A DNA stretch of 64,000 nt from Melieria omissa (lineage: Eukaryota > Arthropoda > Insecta > Diptera > Ulidiidae). A program made the translations under genes and the position numbers. This document shows, one piece after another, positions 47,031-58,853 of the stretch (within the stretch, counting starts at the first letter, position 1; each line of letters opens with the position of its first letter). Location of the stretch: contig OZ020267.1 in the NCBI GenBank assembly GCA_963971225.1, forward strand, positions 30,016,298-30,080,297. Direction: 5' to 3'. The notes under the pieces were generated by a model. The model made no database searches and was not told the origin of the DNA. It was given only the letters and a program-made list of their open reading frames with translations.

Positions 47031-49715
47031 AAGTACGTCTGGTCATCTAGCTGGATATAATTTTATAAAAAATATATAATTTTATAAAAAATATACCCCT
47101 TCTTCCTCCTATCCCAAATAGACCAATTAGTCAGCTTCTTCCCAACATATTTTGTATATAGTTTCAACTTATTTTTCTGAACAAATATTGCGTCAATACA
47201 CCACAACTACTGCCGCTTGTTTTTACAAAAGTAACAAAACTAGAAGCCTTAGGAATAATTAGGGTAAAACTGGCTGACCTCAAAGCCTCCGTTCTAACTC
47301 TAAGCATTACGAGATCGACGTCCTTGACGTTAGGAGTAACCGTAGAGATCTATAAATATACTTACCAGAGCTTGAAGAGTATCTTAGTAGAGCCCTGACC
47401 TGTATTTTGGAAAGTTTAAGAAATGTTTCGCCATCTCCGTACTTTGGGATCAAGATTCCTGACAGAATCGAAATTTAGGATCACCTCTCTGTTATTAAAA
47501 GATCAAACTGATTAACCAGTTTAACCAGATTAACCCAGATATGCCGGCCGTACTACATGTAGTACACCTGTTTGAAGGTACTGCGGCAACTGTGCTTTAA
47601 ATTTTCTAACCGATGCCCTGACATGTAGATATAGTTAGATATACGACCTTCGACTTATCTGGATTAAGAGTGTTGGTTAGCTCCAGAGCAATTTAAGAAC
47701 GGATTCACAATGAGCTATTTTGATCTCCGAGTGGTATGGTGACCCATCTTTCCCTAACCTAACCTAAGAAACTTAACAAAAAATTATTTCGTTTATCTAT
47801 TGCGGGCCATAATTTCTACTCAAGTTACCTTTCAATATGTATTGAACACTTTCGGGACTACTGGGATAATGCGTTCCACCAAGTTTTTAATGCCCCTCAA
47901 AACAAGGTGTCAGATCTTATGATGTGCACAAAATATTTGTTCGAATTATGTGCCACGGATGAAATAATTTTTTTAAAATTTGTGAGTATGGAACACTTCC
48001 TCCAAGAGTATTTTGGTTTTCAAAAATAAACTCCGTCTCCAAAGGGATTAAGTGCAGTTTCTGCGTGAAAACTTTGAACAACTACTAAGTCTCGTGTTTT
48101 GATACGAGGAGAGGCCCCCAAGGTCATTCGGAGATTGATACAACGTGGTCAAAAGTATGGTGGAACTCTGGACAAGGGTGCTGGCATCGATATGGATTCT
48201 TTGATCATGGCAATGTCCTTTGACTCTATGCCGTCAATTGTGGTACTAGAAAAACGATGAACTATGTTGTTGCTTGAGACTTAAATTCTGAATTAGCGTG
48301 GCAAACACTGGTTTCGAATATTCACGAACAGTCTCAGAACAAAACAAGTATACAGCTGTGGTTCGTATCAACGTCGAATCAAGTGGGCGTCGACGGTTCT
48401 TTCTACTACTACTTTCTTTCTTAGCAAGCAACTATGCTTCAGGCAAAGGTGTATCTGATATTTGATCCAATGAACTTTGTTATGGAAAGTTGGTAGAGAT
48501 GAAGGTCAATTTGGGTCTATAGCGGCAGCCAAACTGCGTTCATGGCCTTGAATAGTCCTTTACCATGATTTCTGTTCCATGCTTTCTGTTGATTGAATCT
48601 CACTGGAGTCCCGGACCACGTAAGATTTACGGGAAACGAGTCCCCAGACTTCTTAGCCATTATGGACTCTGAGGCTGTTCTTTCACTCATTATCTGCTGC
48701 CATCACTTCTATTATTAACAAATGGGATACTACGACCAACGTGTTAGATCCGCAGGTTGAGATTCGCTACAGTTGAATGAAGCTTATGCTTCCCATCATC
48801 TCAGACCAAAAGAACCGTGTTTCTAGTGCCGAAAAAGGTTGGTAAAACCTACTAAGCTACTCTTAATATTATCTCTCATATTATATCTCACTTTTATATT
48901 TATTTTTCAACATAATGTAGAAGGATATTCAAGAAATTTCTATGAATTTTCATAACATGCAGACAGGTCTGCGACCGACACGTTCATTTGAGGTAAATTG
49001 AAAACTTATGGAAAATAGTTGTAAAAATCAAGCACCACAAAATGTGGTCAGAAAATTTTAAAGTAAAGTAAAAACCAGTTAAAACTATTGTAGCAAAAAA
49101 ATTAAAATAACAACCAATTAAAAGTGGTACGTGTATGTGTGAGTGTGTATCTGATAGTTAGCCATCGGCACTAAAATTCTCTACTTAATTGAAACTGCAA
49201 TCCTTGACTCGTGCGATTTTCCATCTCAGTTGCATTTACTTACACGTGTTGCTCGTTTTTAACGCGCATAATCATGTTTTACTATAACTCACGCACACAC
49301 ACTCACACAAGCAACCAACTGCGCCAGCCATGCAAAAATCCAGCGCCAGTTGTTCGAGTTGTTGCCTTCGTGTCTGCCTAATTTAATTAATCCCCACCAT
49401 TCTCAGCATTTTATTAAGCTTGCTAATACCTTAACTAAATAATGTCCTTCCGTCCTTCCGCATCTACGTACTTGTGTTACTTACGATACTTTCCCTCGAC
49501 ACTCGGTGTGTTGCTGCCGTTGCAGCGTCACTTGTTCGCTTGCTACCTTGGCGCACTTCCTGTAACACTTGTGCTACTTTTGCGCAGCTTTTCGGCAAAC
49601 ACTGCACTTACGTCTGTTGCGCTGCAATGGTAACGGCATCTCGGTAGCCTTGCATATCCTTGCAGTTGTGCACAAGGCATGTGGCAGGCAAATCATCCAT
49701 GTCGTGTGCGTTTGT
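47031..49715. other. No gene recognised
   Basis: The stretch is of mixed composition and contains one TTAACCC terminus at 47530. CCTAACCTAACC occurs near 47755. Short frames at 49442-49760 lie upstream of the R1 insertion and are of low complexity at their ends. No domain is recognised. Confidence 0.4.
47530..47565 (+). repeat. TTAACCC terminus with 16-bp palindrome
   Basis: TTAA (47530-47533) is followed by CCC, and the perfect palindrome GTACTACATGTAGTAC (47550-47565) occupies bases 17-32 of the putative element. The layout matches the 83-bp element at 37560. No right end with GGGTTAA was found downstream within this region. Confidence 0.5.
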
Positions 49716-49729
49716 GCGTGTGTTTGTAA

Positions 49730-49730
<1 letters not shown>

Positions 49731-49761
<31 letters not shown>

Positions 49762-52027
49762 GAGGAGTAAAAGCATCAAAAGCCGAGGTCAGTGCGAGAC
49801 TTTAACCCGCTAAACATCTCCCCTTGTCCGACGGAAAGTTCCTCCCGGAACTACCGCTAAGTATTTCGTCGGGAGGCCGTCTGAGCATTAAAGCTCAATC
49901 GTCTGTTGTTGGTCTGTCAAGTCCGTTACTGTTCGTTATGGGGTTGGGCCACTGAGCCCAAGATTTCGCGTCGTCGCGCAGCGCGTTGGCGCTCAATCCA
50001 CCGGAGTGCCGTCATGATCCGTGCTGCCGCCGTTTGTACAACTTCCCATTTTCCGGGTGAATCGCACATTTGGGGCACAAGGTTGGTTGTCGTTGGGGCT
50101 TCACCGAAGACTTCCGCGATAGAGCCTCTCTCGTTAGCGAAGCGTGGGCAGCATAGCAGGACATGCTGAACGTCTTCGATTTCATTGGGGCACTGAGGGC
50201 AGAAAGGATCGTCCTCATGTTTGAAGCGGTGAAGGTATTGCTTAAAGCATCCATGCCCGCTTAGCAGCTGCGTGAGATAAAAATCTACCTCTCCGTGTTT
50301 GCGGTTGATCCAGACCTCAATGTGAGGGATCAGGGCAAACGTCCATCTTCCCTTCTCCGATGTGTTCCACCTTTGTTGCCATTCATTTACGCTGCACCGC
50401 CTTTCGTCCGCTTTCGATGCCCTAGCACCCGCTGTGTATATGCGATTGAGTTCTCGCGCTAGGATATCTATTGGGGGCATGCTTGCAATAACCAATATCG
50501 CGTCGTCAGATATTGTACGAAAGCCACTGGCTACTCGTAATGCACTTAAGCGGTATGTCGCCCTGATGCCAGACATGTACGTGGCTTTAAAGGTTGCGTC
50601 TACCCAGATCGGTGCTGCGTAAAGTACGATGGAAGTAGTAACCGTTGCCAGTAACTTCCTTCTGCTAGCGCGTGGTCCGCCAAGATTCGCCATAATGCGT
50701 GATAACGCACCGCCTACTTTTGCCGCCTTGTCATTGACCGCAGCCAGGTGATCTTTAAAGGACATTCGGGTGTCGATACGTACGCCAAGGTATCTGATGT
50801 GCGGCTGGGAGGTTATTTCGTGGTCGCCAGCTTTAAAAGTGAATGTCTCTCGTATTTTCCGAGTACTCAAGAGAACCGCCTCTGTTTTTTCGGCTGCTAG
50901 TTTTAGTTGTGCGCTGCGCAACCATCTCATGACTAGCATTATGGATTCATTGCACAGCTGCTGTACTTCAGCTATAGTTTTGGCGACTACTACCAGCGCA
51001 ATATCATCCGCGTAGCCAACTAGTTTGCTGTCCGCCGGAAGTCCGATCCTCAATACTCCGTCATACATGGCATTCCAAAGGGCCGGGCCCAGTACCGAGC
51101 CCTGTGGCACCCCTCGTGAAACGCAATACTGCTTGACGCCATCATCGGTGTCATACAACAATAACCTATTCTCGAAGTAATTGACGATCATTCGTATAAG
51201 ATACGTCGGTGTCCGGATCATCGTGAGTGCTTCTATTATGCTGGGCCAGCTTGCTGTATTAAAGGCGTTTTTCACGTCAAGTGTTACTACCGCGCAGTAT
51301 TTCTTGTCGCCCCATCTCCACCTTGTTCCACTAGTAGCATCGCGCGCAATATCCATGACCGTTTTAACCGCGTCAACGGTGGATTTGCCTCGTCTAAAAC
51401 CAAATTGCGCATCGGATAAGCCATACGGGCCTTCCAGAGTGTCTTGCAGGCGGTTGACGATTATCCTCTCGAGTATCTTGCCCATGGAGTCGAGCATACA
51501 CAATGGTCTATATGCTGATGGTTGGTCCGGTTGCTTGCCTGGTTTGAGTAGAAGAACTAGTCGCTGTCGTTTCCACATATTTGGAAAGACACCCTTCTTC
51601 AGACACATGGTGAACATCGCCGCAAAGGTGGCAGGGTTCGCTCGGATGGCGGATTTCAACGCTATGTTGGGGATGCCGTCTAATCCTGGTGCCTTATTGT
51701 CACCCATTTTGTTCAGGGTTACGAGCACTTCTTCCGTCGTTACTTCCGGAATATCAGTTTCTTCCGTGGGTTGGTGAACATACGTCGGTCTTTCGCCTTC
51801 TGGAGGGAATAGTGTAGTGACTACAGCTTCCAGAAGTGCTGGGTCTGAGGGCTGCGGTGCTTTAGTGCCTCTCACTTGGCTCATGACCACTTTATAGGCT
51901 GTACCCCAAGGGTCTATATCTGCGCCATCACGCAGATCTTTGAAGCACGAGTCCTTGCTTTTCCGTATCGCCTTCTTAAGCTGGTTGCGGCATTTTTTAT
52001 ATTCGTAGCGAAGCGTCTCGTAATTTG
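49731..52027 (-). mobile_element. 5'-truncated R1-clade non-LTR retrotransposon
   Basis: The 9-bp sequence GTTTGTAAG flanks the insertion at 49722-49730 and 52028-52036. On the minus strand the element ends in a 28-base poly(A) tail (T run at 49731-49758) after about 167 bases of 3' untranslated sequence. The 5' end is lost inside the polymerase frame. The target is a GT/AC-rich microsatellite. The truncation is typical of incomplete reverse transcription. Confidence 0.9.
49926..52025 (-). CDS. R1-like reverse transcriptase, 5'-truncated ORF2
   Basis: The open frame runs from the broken 5' end to a stop at 49926, about 700 codons, with no internal stop. It begins with a linker reading YETLRYEYKKCRNQLKKAIR and DIDPWGTAYK, as between endonuclease and polymerase in R1-type ORF2. 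Numbering from codon 51890, the polymerase shows APGLDGIPN (67-75), TLDVKNAFN (203-211, first Asp), GVPQGSVLGP (260-269) and the active site YADD (293-296). The C-terminal zinc knuckle CPQC..H..C lies at about 564-580. The apurinic-type endonuclease and ORF1 are absent. Cys, Asp and RT motifs are intact, so the copy is young. R1-clade assignment rests on motif resemblance. It is not an autonomous element. Confidence 0.85.
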   Translation of the reverse strand, partial: NYETLRYEYKKCRNQLKKAIRKSKDSCFKDLRDGADIDPWGTAYKVVMSQVRGTKAPQPSDPALLEAVVTTLFPPEGERPTYVHQPTEETDIPEVTTEEVLVTLNKMGDNKAPGLDGIPNIALKSAIRANPATFAAMFTMCLKKGVFPNMWKRQRLVLLLKPGKQPDQPSAYRPLCMLDSMGKILERIIVNRLQDTLEGPYGLSDAQFGFRRGKSTVDAVKTVMDIARDATSGTRWRWGDKKYCAVVTLDVKNAFNTASWPSIIEALTMIRTPTYLIRMIVNYFENRLLLYDTDDGVKQYCVSRGVPQGSVLGPALWNAMYDGVLRIGLPADSKLVGYADDIALVVVAKTIAEVQQLCNESIMLVMRWLRSAQLKLAAEKTEAVLLSTRKIRETFTFKAGDHEITSQPHIRYLGVRIDTRMSFKDHLAAVNDKAAKVGGALSRIMANLGGPRASRRKLLATVTTSIVLYAAPIWVDATFKATYMSGIRATYRLSALRVASGFRTISDDAILVIASMPPIDILARELNRIYTAGARASKADERRCSVNEWQQRWNTSEKGRWTFALIPHIEVWINRKHGEVDFYLTQLLSGHGCFKQYLHRFKHEDDPFCPQCPNEIEDVQHVLLCCPRFANERGSIAEVFGEAPTTTNLVPQMCDSPGKWEVVQTAAARIMTALRWIERQRAARRREILGSVAQPHNEQ

Positions 52028-52294
52028 GTTTGTAAGTGTATTTGTAAGTGTGTGTGTCTGTGTGTGCGTGTGTGAGAAAGAGAGACTTGTGCTCTACTAT
52101 TTTAATGTGTCAGAGCCTCTGCCAGTGCATTATTTTGGAAACTTTTTTGACAATGTCTTGCATTGCATTTGATTTTGTCTTTTTTTTACAGGTGCTTTGC
52201 ATTGAGGTGACCATGTTTAAAAATGTTAATTAAAATTGTTCTGAAATCGTACGAATTGTTGAAAAAAATCTGATAAAAGTTTATACTTGAATAG

Positions 52295-52500
52295 AATAGT
52301 CTGCATATTCCAGTTGATGGCACGCGAGCTTTTCATATCAGAGGCTCTAGATTCGATTCCTAGTTCGGGTTAGCTGAGCACTGGTCTACTTTAATCGGTA
52401 TCAAGTTAATTGGTAGAATTTGTGGTATCACAACGGGCCATATAAGAGGCCTAAGTATGTTTCATAGAGAGACAGACACCATAACCTATAACCTACCTTT
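52295..52500 (+). mobile_element. tRNA-headed SINE copy C
   Basis: The head carries a B-box-like GATTCGATTCC (52350-52360), and the region up to GGTCTACTTTAATCGGTAT matches copy B. The 3' part then switches to AGGCCTAAGTATGTTTCAT and AGAGACAGACACCATAACCT, matching the module at 3315-3415. Heads and tails are therefore combined in different ways in this window. Confidence 0.6.
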
Positions 52501-52831
52501 TCCACTGGATTTAAATTTTTTTCAACTTGTACAAAAAAGTGTTTATAAACTCGTAACTATTTTCCTAAACGACATAACATTGAACTCAGCTGGACTAAAA
52601 TTATGTGATTATCCTTGGAATCGTCACTTTCCTGTCCACATTCAATATTTTCCTTAAGGTTTTTAAATATGTCTACAAAATTGTTCAATTTTTTCAGTTT
52701 CAGTGAAGATTGGGCACCCTAAGATAAAACAAACAACAACAAAAAATTTTGGAATGCAACTTACACCAGCTGGTATATTTTTCTGACAATATCCCATGCA
52801 ATTGTACCCAACCAATTGTTGGTCTCAGTTA

Positions 52832-53408
52832 CCCAATGAACCAAAATTATTATTTTTTTTAATTTTATTTTATTTTATTTTATTTTCTTTTATTTTTTAA
52901 TTTAATTTAATTTAATTTTTTTTTATTTTCGTTTATTTTATTTTATTTTATTTTATTTTATTTTATTTTATTTTATTTTATTTTATTATATTTTATTTCA
53001 TTTTATTGTATTTTATTGTATTTTATTGTATTTTATTGTATTTTATTTTATTTTATTTTATTTTATTTTATTTTATTTTATTTTATTTTATTTTATTTTA
53101 TTTTATTTTATTTTATTTTATTTTATTTTATTTTATTTTATTTTATTTTATTTTATTTTATTTTATTTTATTTTATTTTATTTTATTTTATTTTATTTTA
53201 TTTTATTTTATTTTATTTTATTTTATTTTATTTTATTTTATTTTATTTTATTTTATTGTAGTTTATTTTATTTTTTAATATATTAAATATTATATACAAA
53301 TTATTTGTGTAATACTTATTTTTTAAGTATTGTTAAAGTAATATAAAAAAAAATGTCAACAAAATTTAAAAAAATTTAAAATTATAAACAAATTTGTGGC
53401 TCACTGGG
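52832..53408. mobile_element. TTAA-type element containing the ATTTT array
   Basis: The left end is TTA then CCCAATGAACCAAAATT. The right end in reverse complement is TTAA (53409-53412) then CCCAGTGAGCCACAAATT. The two ends agree over about 17 positions with three mismatches. Nearly all of the interior is the pentamer array. The left flank lacks one A of TTAA, probably lost later. No coding sequence is present. Confidence 0.55.
52932..53276. repeat. (ATTTT)n pentanucleotide array
   Basis: The array is near-perfect TTTTA units, with a short stretch around 52997-53040 where TTTTATTGTA repeats four times as a 10-bp higher-order unit. The hydrophobic open frames across the array are artefacts of its 5-base period. 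It is bounded by element ends at 52832 and 53408. Confidence 0.95.
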
Positions 53409-53412
53409 TTAA

Positions 53413-56240
53413 ACGCGACGCAGCTTCTTAGTCGTCGCATCAAGCTTTGGCTGCTGTCTGCTTGCATTTTTCTTGCTTTTTTGGCTGTTAACTTACAAGT
53501 GTTCTTGTTCTTGTTGTTGTTGTTGTGTTTGGTGCTGTTTCAGCAATTACAAGTTTTTCTGTTATAACTAACATTTTAACCCGCCATGTTGCTTTTCGCA
53601 CAACACAACTAATTATTTTTCGCTTCACACACACTCAAACTTGTTCCCTCTCTCACACACACACACACACTCACACATTTACAGCCGAATACAAGCGACG
53701 CAAATGTTTAAGTTTAATTAAATGCAACTGAGTAAGTTTTGAAGAAAATTTCATAGCACCTGATGTTTTGAATTGTGCAATTATTGCAGTAGCTTTTGTT
53801 TTTTTCTTTGGCTTTCTCTTATAATTTTTATATATGTGTGAGTGCATTTGTGAGCTTGCGTGTGTGTGTGTCGACATATGTGCGACATGTGTGCATGTTT
53901 AATTAAGTGCATATTTAATGTTTACCTGGCCCGGAGCGTTAAACTTTAAGTTGTTTAGTTGTGAACTATGTGGAGATATATAATTTTTGTATATCTATTA
54001 TAAAGTTTTGTATGAAGATTTGTTCTTCAATGCCATGTTGAAAGAGAAAACACATAGAAAACATTGAAACATGGACGCCCATTTAAATTTTTTTGGCCTC
54101 CATGTTGACTCGTGGCGATCGTTTGACTAGCGAACAGCATTGAAATACACCAACAAGCGGGAAATATTTATTTTCTGTCGATTTTGTTGTGCTCAGCAAG
54201 AATGTCACAGCTACAAGCATCAACCAATTTTTCAGCAACACAACTCAGCAACAATTTTGGGCAACAACAAAAAATCGCAACCAATACGCAAGACACAAGA
54301 ACAATGGTGATGAAACGTCGTTGGCAACAACGACACATTTTCAAATAAGCAAAAAAGCGTATGAGAAAAAAATTAACAATGTCATCAAAGCGAATTTACA
54401 TGCTTGTCCCCTTGTACTGATTACACAGAAAATCTTTTCAAAGCCTTTAACAAATACGCACAAACGCACGCGCACACAACGACAATAACAACGACAACGA
54501 CACATGTGCCGCGCCGCAGTAGAACACACAGTAGAATACATACGCAATACACAATAGGATATGCAGACATATACACACACACACACACACATGGACACAG
54601 ATCACTGTAAGATTGTATTTGCCTTTTTGGCTGCTGTCGTTGTTGGCTGCAGCGAAAGCAGGGCAGCGCGTAAATGGCTGCGAAGCGTAGCGCGTGGCAG
54701 CAGCACTGCAATCATTGGTCGGAAAAAAATCCTAACCCAAATAACTGCTAAAACTATTCAAAACATTTACTTAATATTCTCGCATCTCGCATCATGTCGC
54801 AGCCGCATATCACACGCCTCCTTTGCCACCACGCACGCCCACATCGACACAGCAGCGCGCGCTCGCTCGCTGGCTGGTTGACAGGCTTCGTGAATGAATG
54901 GCGGCGGGTGGCTGAAAATATGTTTGGCCGCACAGCACAACCAGCCGAAAACACGCTGCGCGCTGCGGCTCGAATTGGCCCACATACACGCACACCAACA
55001 CACACACACACGCATGCACACAACTGCAAAATAAAAGCATTTTGTAATCCTTTGTTATCTTGATCTCTTTTTTGGCTCATTCATACACACACACACGCAC
55101 GCGCACTCACACATACAGCGCTTGCGTTCGTGTATAATATTAAATCATATTAAAATATTCAAAGGCTTCTCGAGTCGAGCAAGCGGCCCGCTGTGCTGTG
55201 CGCGCTAAGCATTTATAAACATTAGCACGCAAACATTACACAACCAGCGACAACCTAAAAACACGTTAAATACATGACCTCCTACCCGACGCCCAGCCGT
55301 TGCCCCTCCCCCCCAGCGGGCAGGAGCTGCCTACTGGCTGCCTGACAGGCGGACCAAGCGGTCGAGCCAGCGAGCGAACGGAAAGACAGAGAGACGCAAG
55401 AACGGAGGCATAGTGAGACGAATAAACGGGATGGACGGACAGACGCAAACTGGCGTTTGGTTCATGCAACATACACTAACAATACCAGCAGCAACAATAT
55501 CAACAACGAGGCAGCAGCGCTCTGTGTGTGTGTGTTTGTTTATGTTGACAACGACGGCTGCTGCGGCGGTTGACTGTGCCGGCTTTCTTGCCAGCTGACT
55601 GTAAATTGAATGTGAAATTTTTGAATAATTTTCGGCAACTGTCTCTTTCTCACTCTCTTCCTGCTGCTGCAGTCCGTCCTGTGTGCGTGTGTGTTGGCGC
55701 ATGTTGCTTGTGTGCGCGTCTAAAAAGCATGCGAGCTGCAAACGCAACGCGCGTAAAGTCATGCGAACGCTTAGCCAGCATTTAGAAGATGCTTAAAAAT
55801 TTATTAAGACAAGGCCGACATAGTTTTTGGCTTTAGTATGGAAATTCTTTGAAAGTTTTGCGCACATTCTCGTTGCTGTCATTTTATGCTGTGGGCATAT
55901 TGGCTACAAATTTTCACACACACACAACTTAAGGCCATACACAATTTTTGTTTTCAAGTATTCAAAGGCCAAACAGACTAGTGAAACTGTATAGTGTACT
56001 CGTATTTTGTGTAGAGATCTATGCCAGATGGAATGAAGTGATATTAATATAGAAGAGTAGACTATCATCGATTGGCATCACAGCTTTCATGAACTGTAAT
56101 GCTGCTTTGAAGCGCTCCAGACAGTTGGCGTCAAAATGAAGTGTGTTCCAAGACATTATGGTTACGAATTATTCGATTAGTTGCTATCAAAGCTGTGTCT
56201 AGGTGTCGACGAGACAAATTAATCCAGTGAGGAACTGTGG
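53413..56240. other. No gene recognised; CA-rich with GC-richer parts
   Basis: CA runs lie at 53656-53674, 54572-54592, 54995-55022 and 55085-55098. Parts from about 54650 to 55800 are GC-richer with overlapping open frames of low complexity on both strands. None carries a recognisable domain. This looks intronic or regulatory. Confidence 0.45.
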
Positions 56241-56246
56241 ACTTAG

Positions 56247-56548
56247 TCACTTAAATGACCATAACAATCCGTCCAAACGCATCTGCGCTACGAACGCCTT
56301 CTCCGGAGATGATGGGCCGTTTTCAACTTGGTCTTTTTTCCAGAGACATGGTATCCTTCTTCGCCATTGACCTCCAACAACCGCGTCGAACAATTTTTTT
56401 GTCGGAGTTGCATTACACGGTAAACATGGCCAAGAATGTTGATTCGCTGTGCTGCTTTCATGTCTTTGATGCTGAATATTTGATGTTAGATAGTTTTTTT
56501 TATAATGGGGCAATGGGCCAGAGGTTTGACCTCTTTTGGTCAAAATAG
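56247..56548 (-). pseudogene. LINE C-terminal fragment
   Basis: On the minus strand the frame reads NATPTKKLFDAVVGGQWRRRIPCLWKKDQVEN. It matches the C-terminal motif AAKKVFDAVVAG..RRRGRPCL of LINE copy B at 20822-21352. It is open for 98 codons, but the polymerase is absent. The C-terminal domain of this LINE type follows the reverse transcriptase. The two regions therefore belong to one LINE family. Confidence 0.55.
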
Positions 56549-56922
56549 TCTCGCAAGAATGTCTCAGTTAGCGGTTGGATGTGCGACGGCAGAACCGTAG
56601 AATGTGACTAGACCACCTCGTGGTGGCCACCCGGATGCGATCATGTCTTCTCCCGGTTGGCTGGCTAACTAGTCACGTTTTCCACTCCATTTCTCCCCCC
56701 CCCCCCCGTAATCCAGGGTGTTATGTCATCCCTACCCATTGGATTGTTTGCAGCCAAGGGAATTCGGCTGTATTCTAACGGAACCTATCCGATACCGGTC
56801 CGCCTCGGATAGTATGAAGGACTTACCATGATACGGGACTCTGCATGGCTGACCTTTCCCTTTCCCCTTAATCACCATAGGCCACCGAAACATCTCGTCG
56901 GAGTAGGTGGACAACGAAACAG

Positions 56923-57375
56923 ATGTTGATGAGCACTTTAAAAATCGCCTCGGATGGGAAGGACAGAGGACAGACCGACGTGAATATTCAGCGTGACGCT
57001 GAAAACCAGACCAAGGGCGGTTGGAGAGACCAACCGTCTCAAGGTCACATGGACAGTGATTGTTCACAATCAAGCCTGACCACGGTAGCCGAGGGGGCCA
57101 TATCGGGCGGATTACCATCGCTGGTGGAAGCTACCGAAGCCGTCTCACTCAAGAGAAAGCGGTTGACGACTTCTCAACAGAAGAGGCTTCGGAAGTTGAT
57201 GGCGGATGGTAAACCGTCCGATGTTGCTCTAAAGGTAGTCCTCGAGGACAACGGAGAAACAAAGACGGACGGCGGCAGTAGCAAAAAGGAATAGGCACAA
57301 CCCGCTGCCAAAAGGATGAAGGTAGTTCCATCCTACGCCGAAGCTGCCGTAGACTGCCAATGTAATCTAATCTAA
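56923..57375 (+). pseudogene. Probable non-LTR ORF1 (gag-like) fragment
   Basis: The frame starts with ATG (56923), runs 123 codons to TAG (57292-57294) and continues open for 26 codons to TAA at 57373. The lysine/arginine-rich part LKRKRLTTSQQKRLRKLMADG and the later AAKRMKVVPSYAEA resemble the N-terminal region of insect non-LTR ORF1 proteins. No zinc knuckles are reached. The DNA ends in AATCTAATCTAAT (57364-57376), a short pentamer tail. The 5' side has a C run at about 56695-56707. The assignment is by composition and short motifs only. Confidence 0.4.
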
Positions 57376-57376
57376 T

Positions 57377-58850
57377 GTCTCAGTACTTATGGTCTAAAGG
57401 CTATTCGAATGAGTGTTTTAGATCGTAAGTCGGCATTTCCTTAAGGATATCGATACAAGCCTTTTGAAGGGCTGCCTTTTGAATGGCGAATGCGGAGAGT
57501 GGTTTATGGTTAAACTGGGATTTTTAGTTAAAAAATCAGTCAAAGGAATCAATCAGTAGCCAAATGTTCAGTTAAAATGTTATAAGTTGATATTCTAGAG
57601 ATGCTTAGTTCCATTTCCACCGATTTCTGTGAGGATTAGTGCTGATCTTTGATTTATTTTCCCGCACTTTTGGTGGAATCTACGGAGAGTACGAGTTTCA
57701 ATTGGCCAACATTTTTGTCATAATTGATGTACACGCGAGCGTTTTTCGGAACTCTGTCAAGGAATGAACAATTATTAAATAATTAAAAGGTGTTGTTAAA
57801 ATTTGTAACAAGCTTAAAGCAAATTTTAAAGCTGTCTACTCGATTGATATCGGTTTTTTGTACCAAAGACACAACTTAACAACTTAATGACACTTCAGAC
57901 GCAGTAACTCTGCTTCCGGTGAACCAAATGTCATGAAATTTTGACTGAAAATCAACAAAGTATGTACCAGAGTATAGCACCAGAGAAAATTCTGTTTCAA
58001 GATCCGGTTTGCTTTGGCGTTTTCATGTAAAAAATTGGCTTCATGAAATTACAACTTCTTGTCTTTCATGGAAATGTTTCTAATGTGTAACCAATTATTT
58101 TTGTATAAATAAATTGATTTTACTACTAAAATAAATCAATGGAAAGTATGTAAATGACTTAAAAATATAAAAATAACTATATCGTAAAATTTGTTTGCTT
58201 ATTAAATTTTCATGTAAAAAAATTGCTTTATGAAATTAAAAATTCATATCATTCATTTACATTTTTATAATGAAAGACCAATAATGTTTGTATGAATAAA
58301 AATCGCTTTACTACTAACCAAATCAAAGCAAGGTGTGTAAATTTCTTTTGAATAAAAAAAATAACTATATCGATAAAATTCATTTGTATCAAACTTGTCG
58401 AACTTTGGCTGCTGAGATCACTAACGATCCATAACGAAAGCCACAAATTGAAGTCAACAGTCACGTCACAGTCACAGTAACAAACACGTAGACTTTTTCA
58501 TGCACACAAGAACAACAACATGTTACGAATTGAGCGCAGACATGAAGAATCGAAATCAGAGCCAGAATCAGGACGAGTAACAGTCTTAGCAGCGAAAGCG
58601 GCCGGCAACGCTGGACTCAGCAGCAGATTTAATGTAATACAAATTCCCAAGGAAACGAACCGAACAGAATGAAATAACTGCAGACATATCAAATATTAAA
58701 TGTAGACTTATGAACACAAATACACACACACACACACACAAACACACACATACACAGGCGTACGCAACTTCAGTGGTGAAATACAAAATACAACCAAAAA
58801 AATAACAACAAAAACAACAACAACGCTTCATCATCATACAGTACAACGCA
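57377..58850. other. No gene recognised; CA run
   Basis: AT-rich unique sequence runs to about 58480, where a loosely repeated pair of segments occurs (TCATGTAAAAAATTG at about 58024 and 58210). A CA run at 58722-58755 precedes the candidate exon. Confidence 0.4.
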
Positions 58851-58853
58851 GGC

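Noticed and set aside
53006..53286. Open frames of 80-90 codons in three forms across 53.0-53.3 kb
   Set aside because: They are translations of the (ATTTT)n array. A period of five keeps all frames open without coding.
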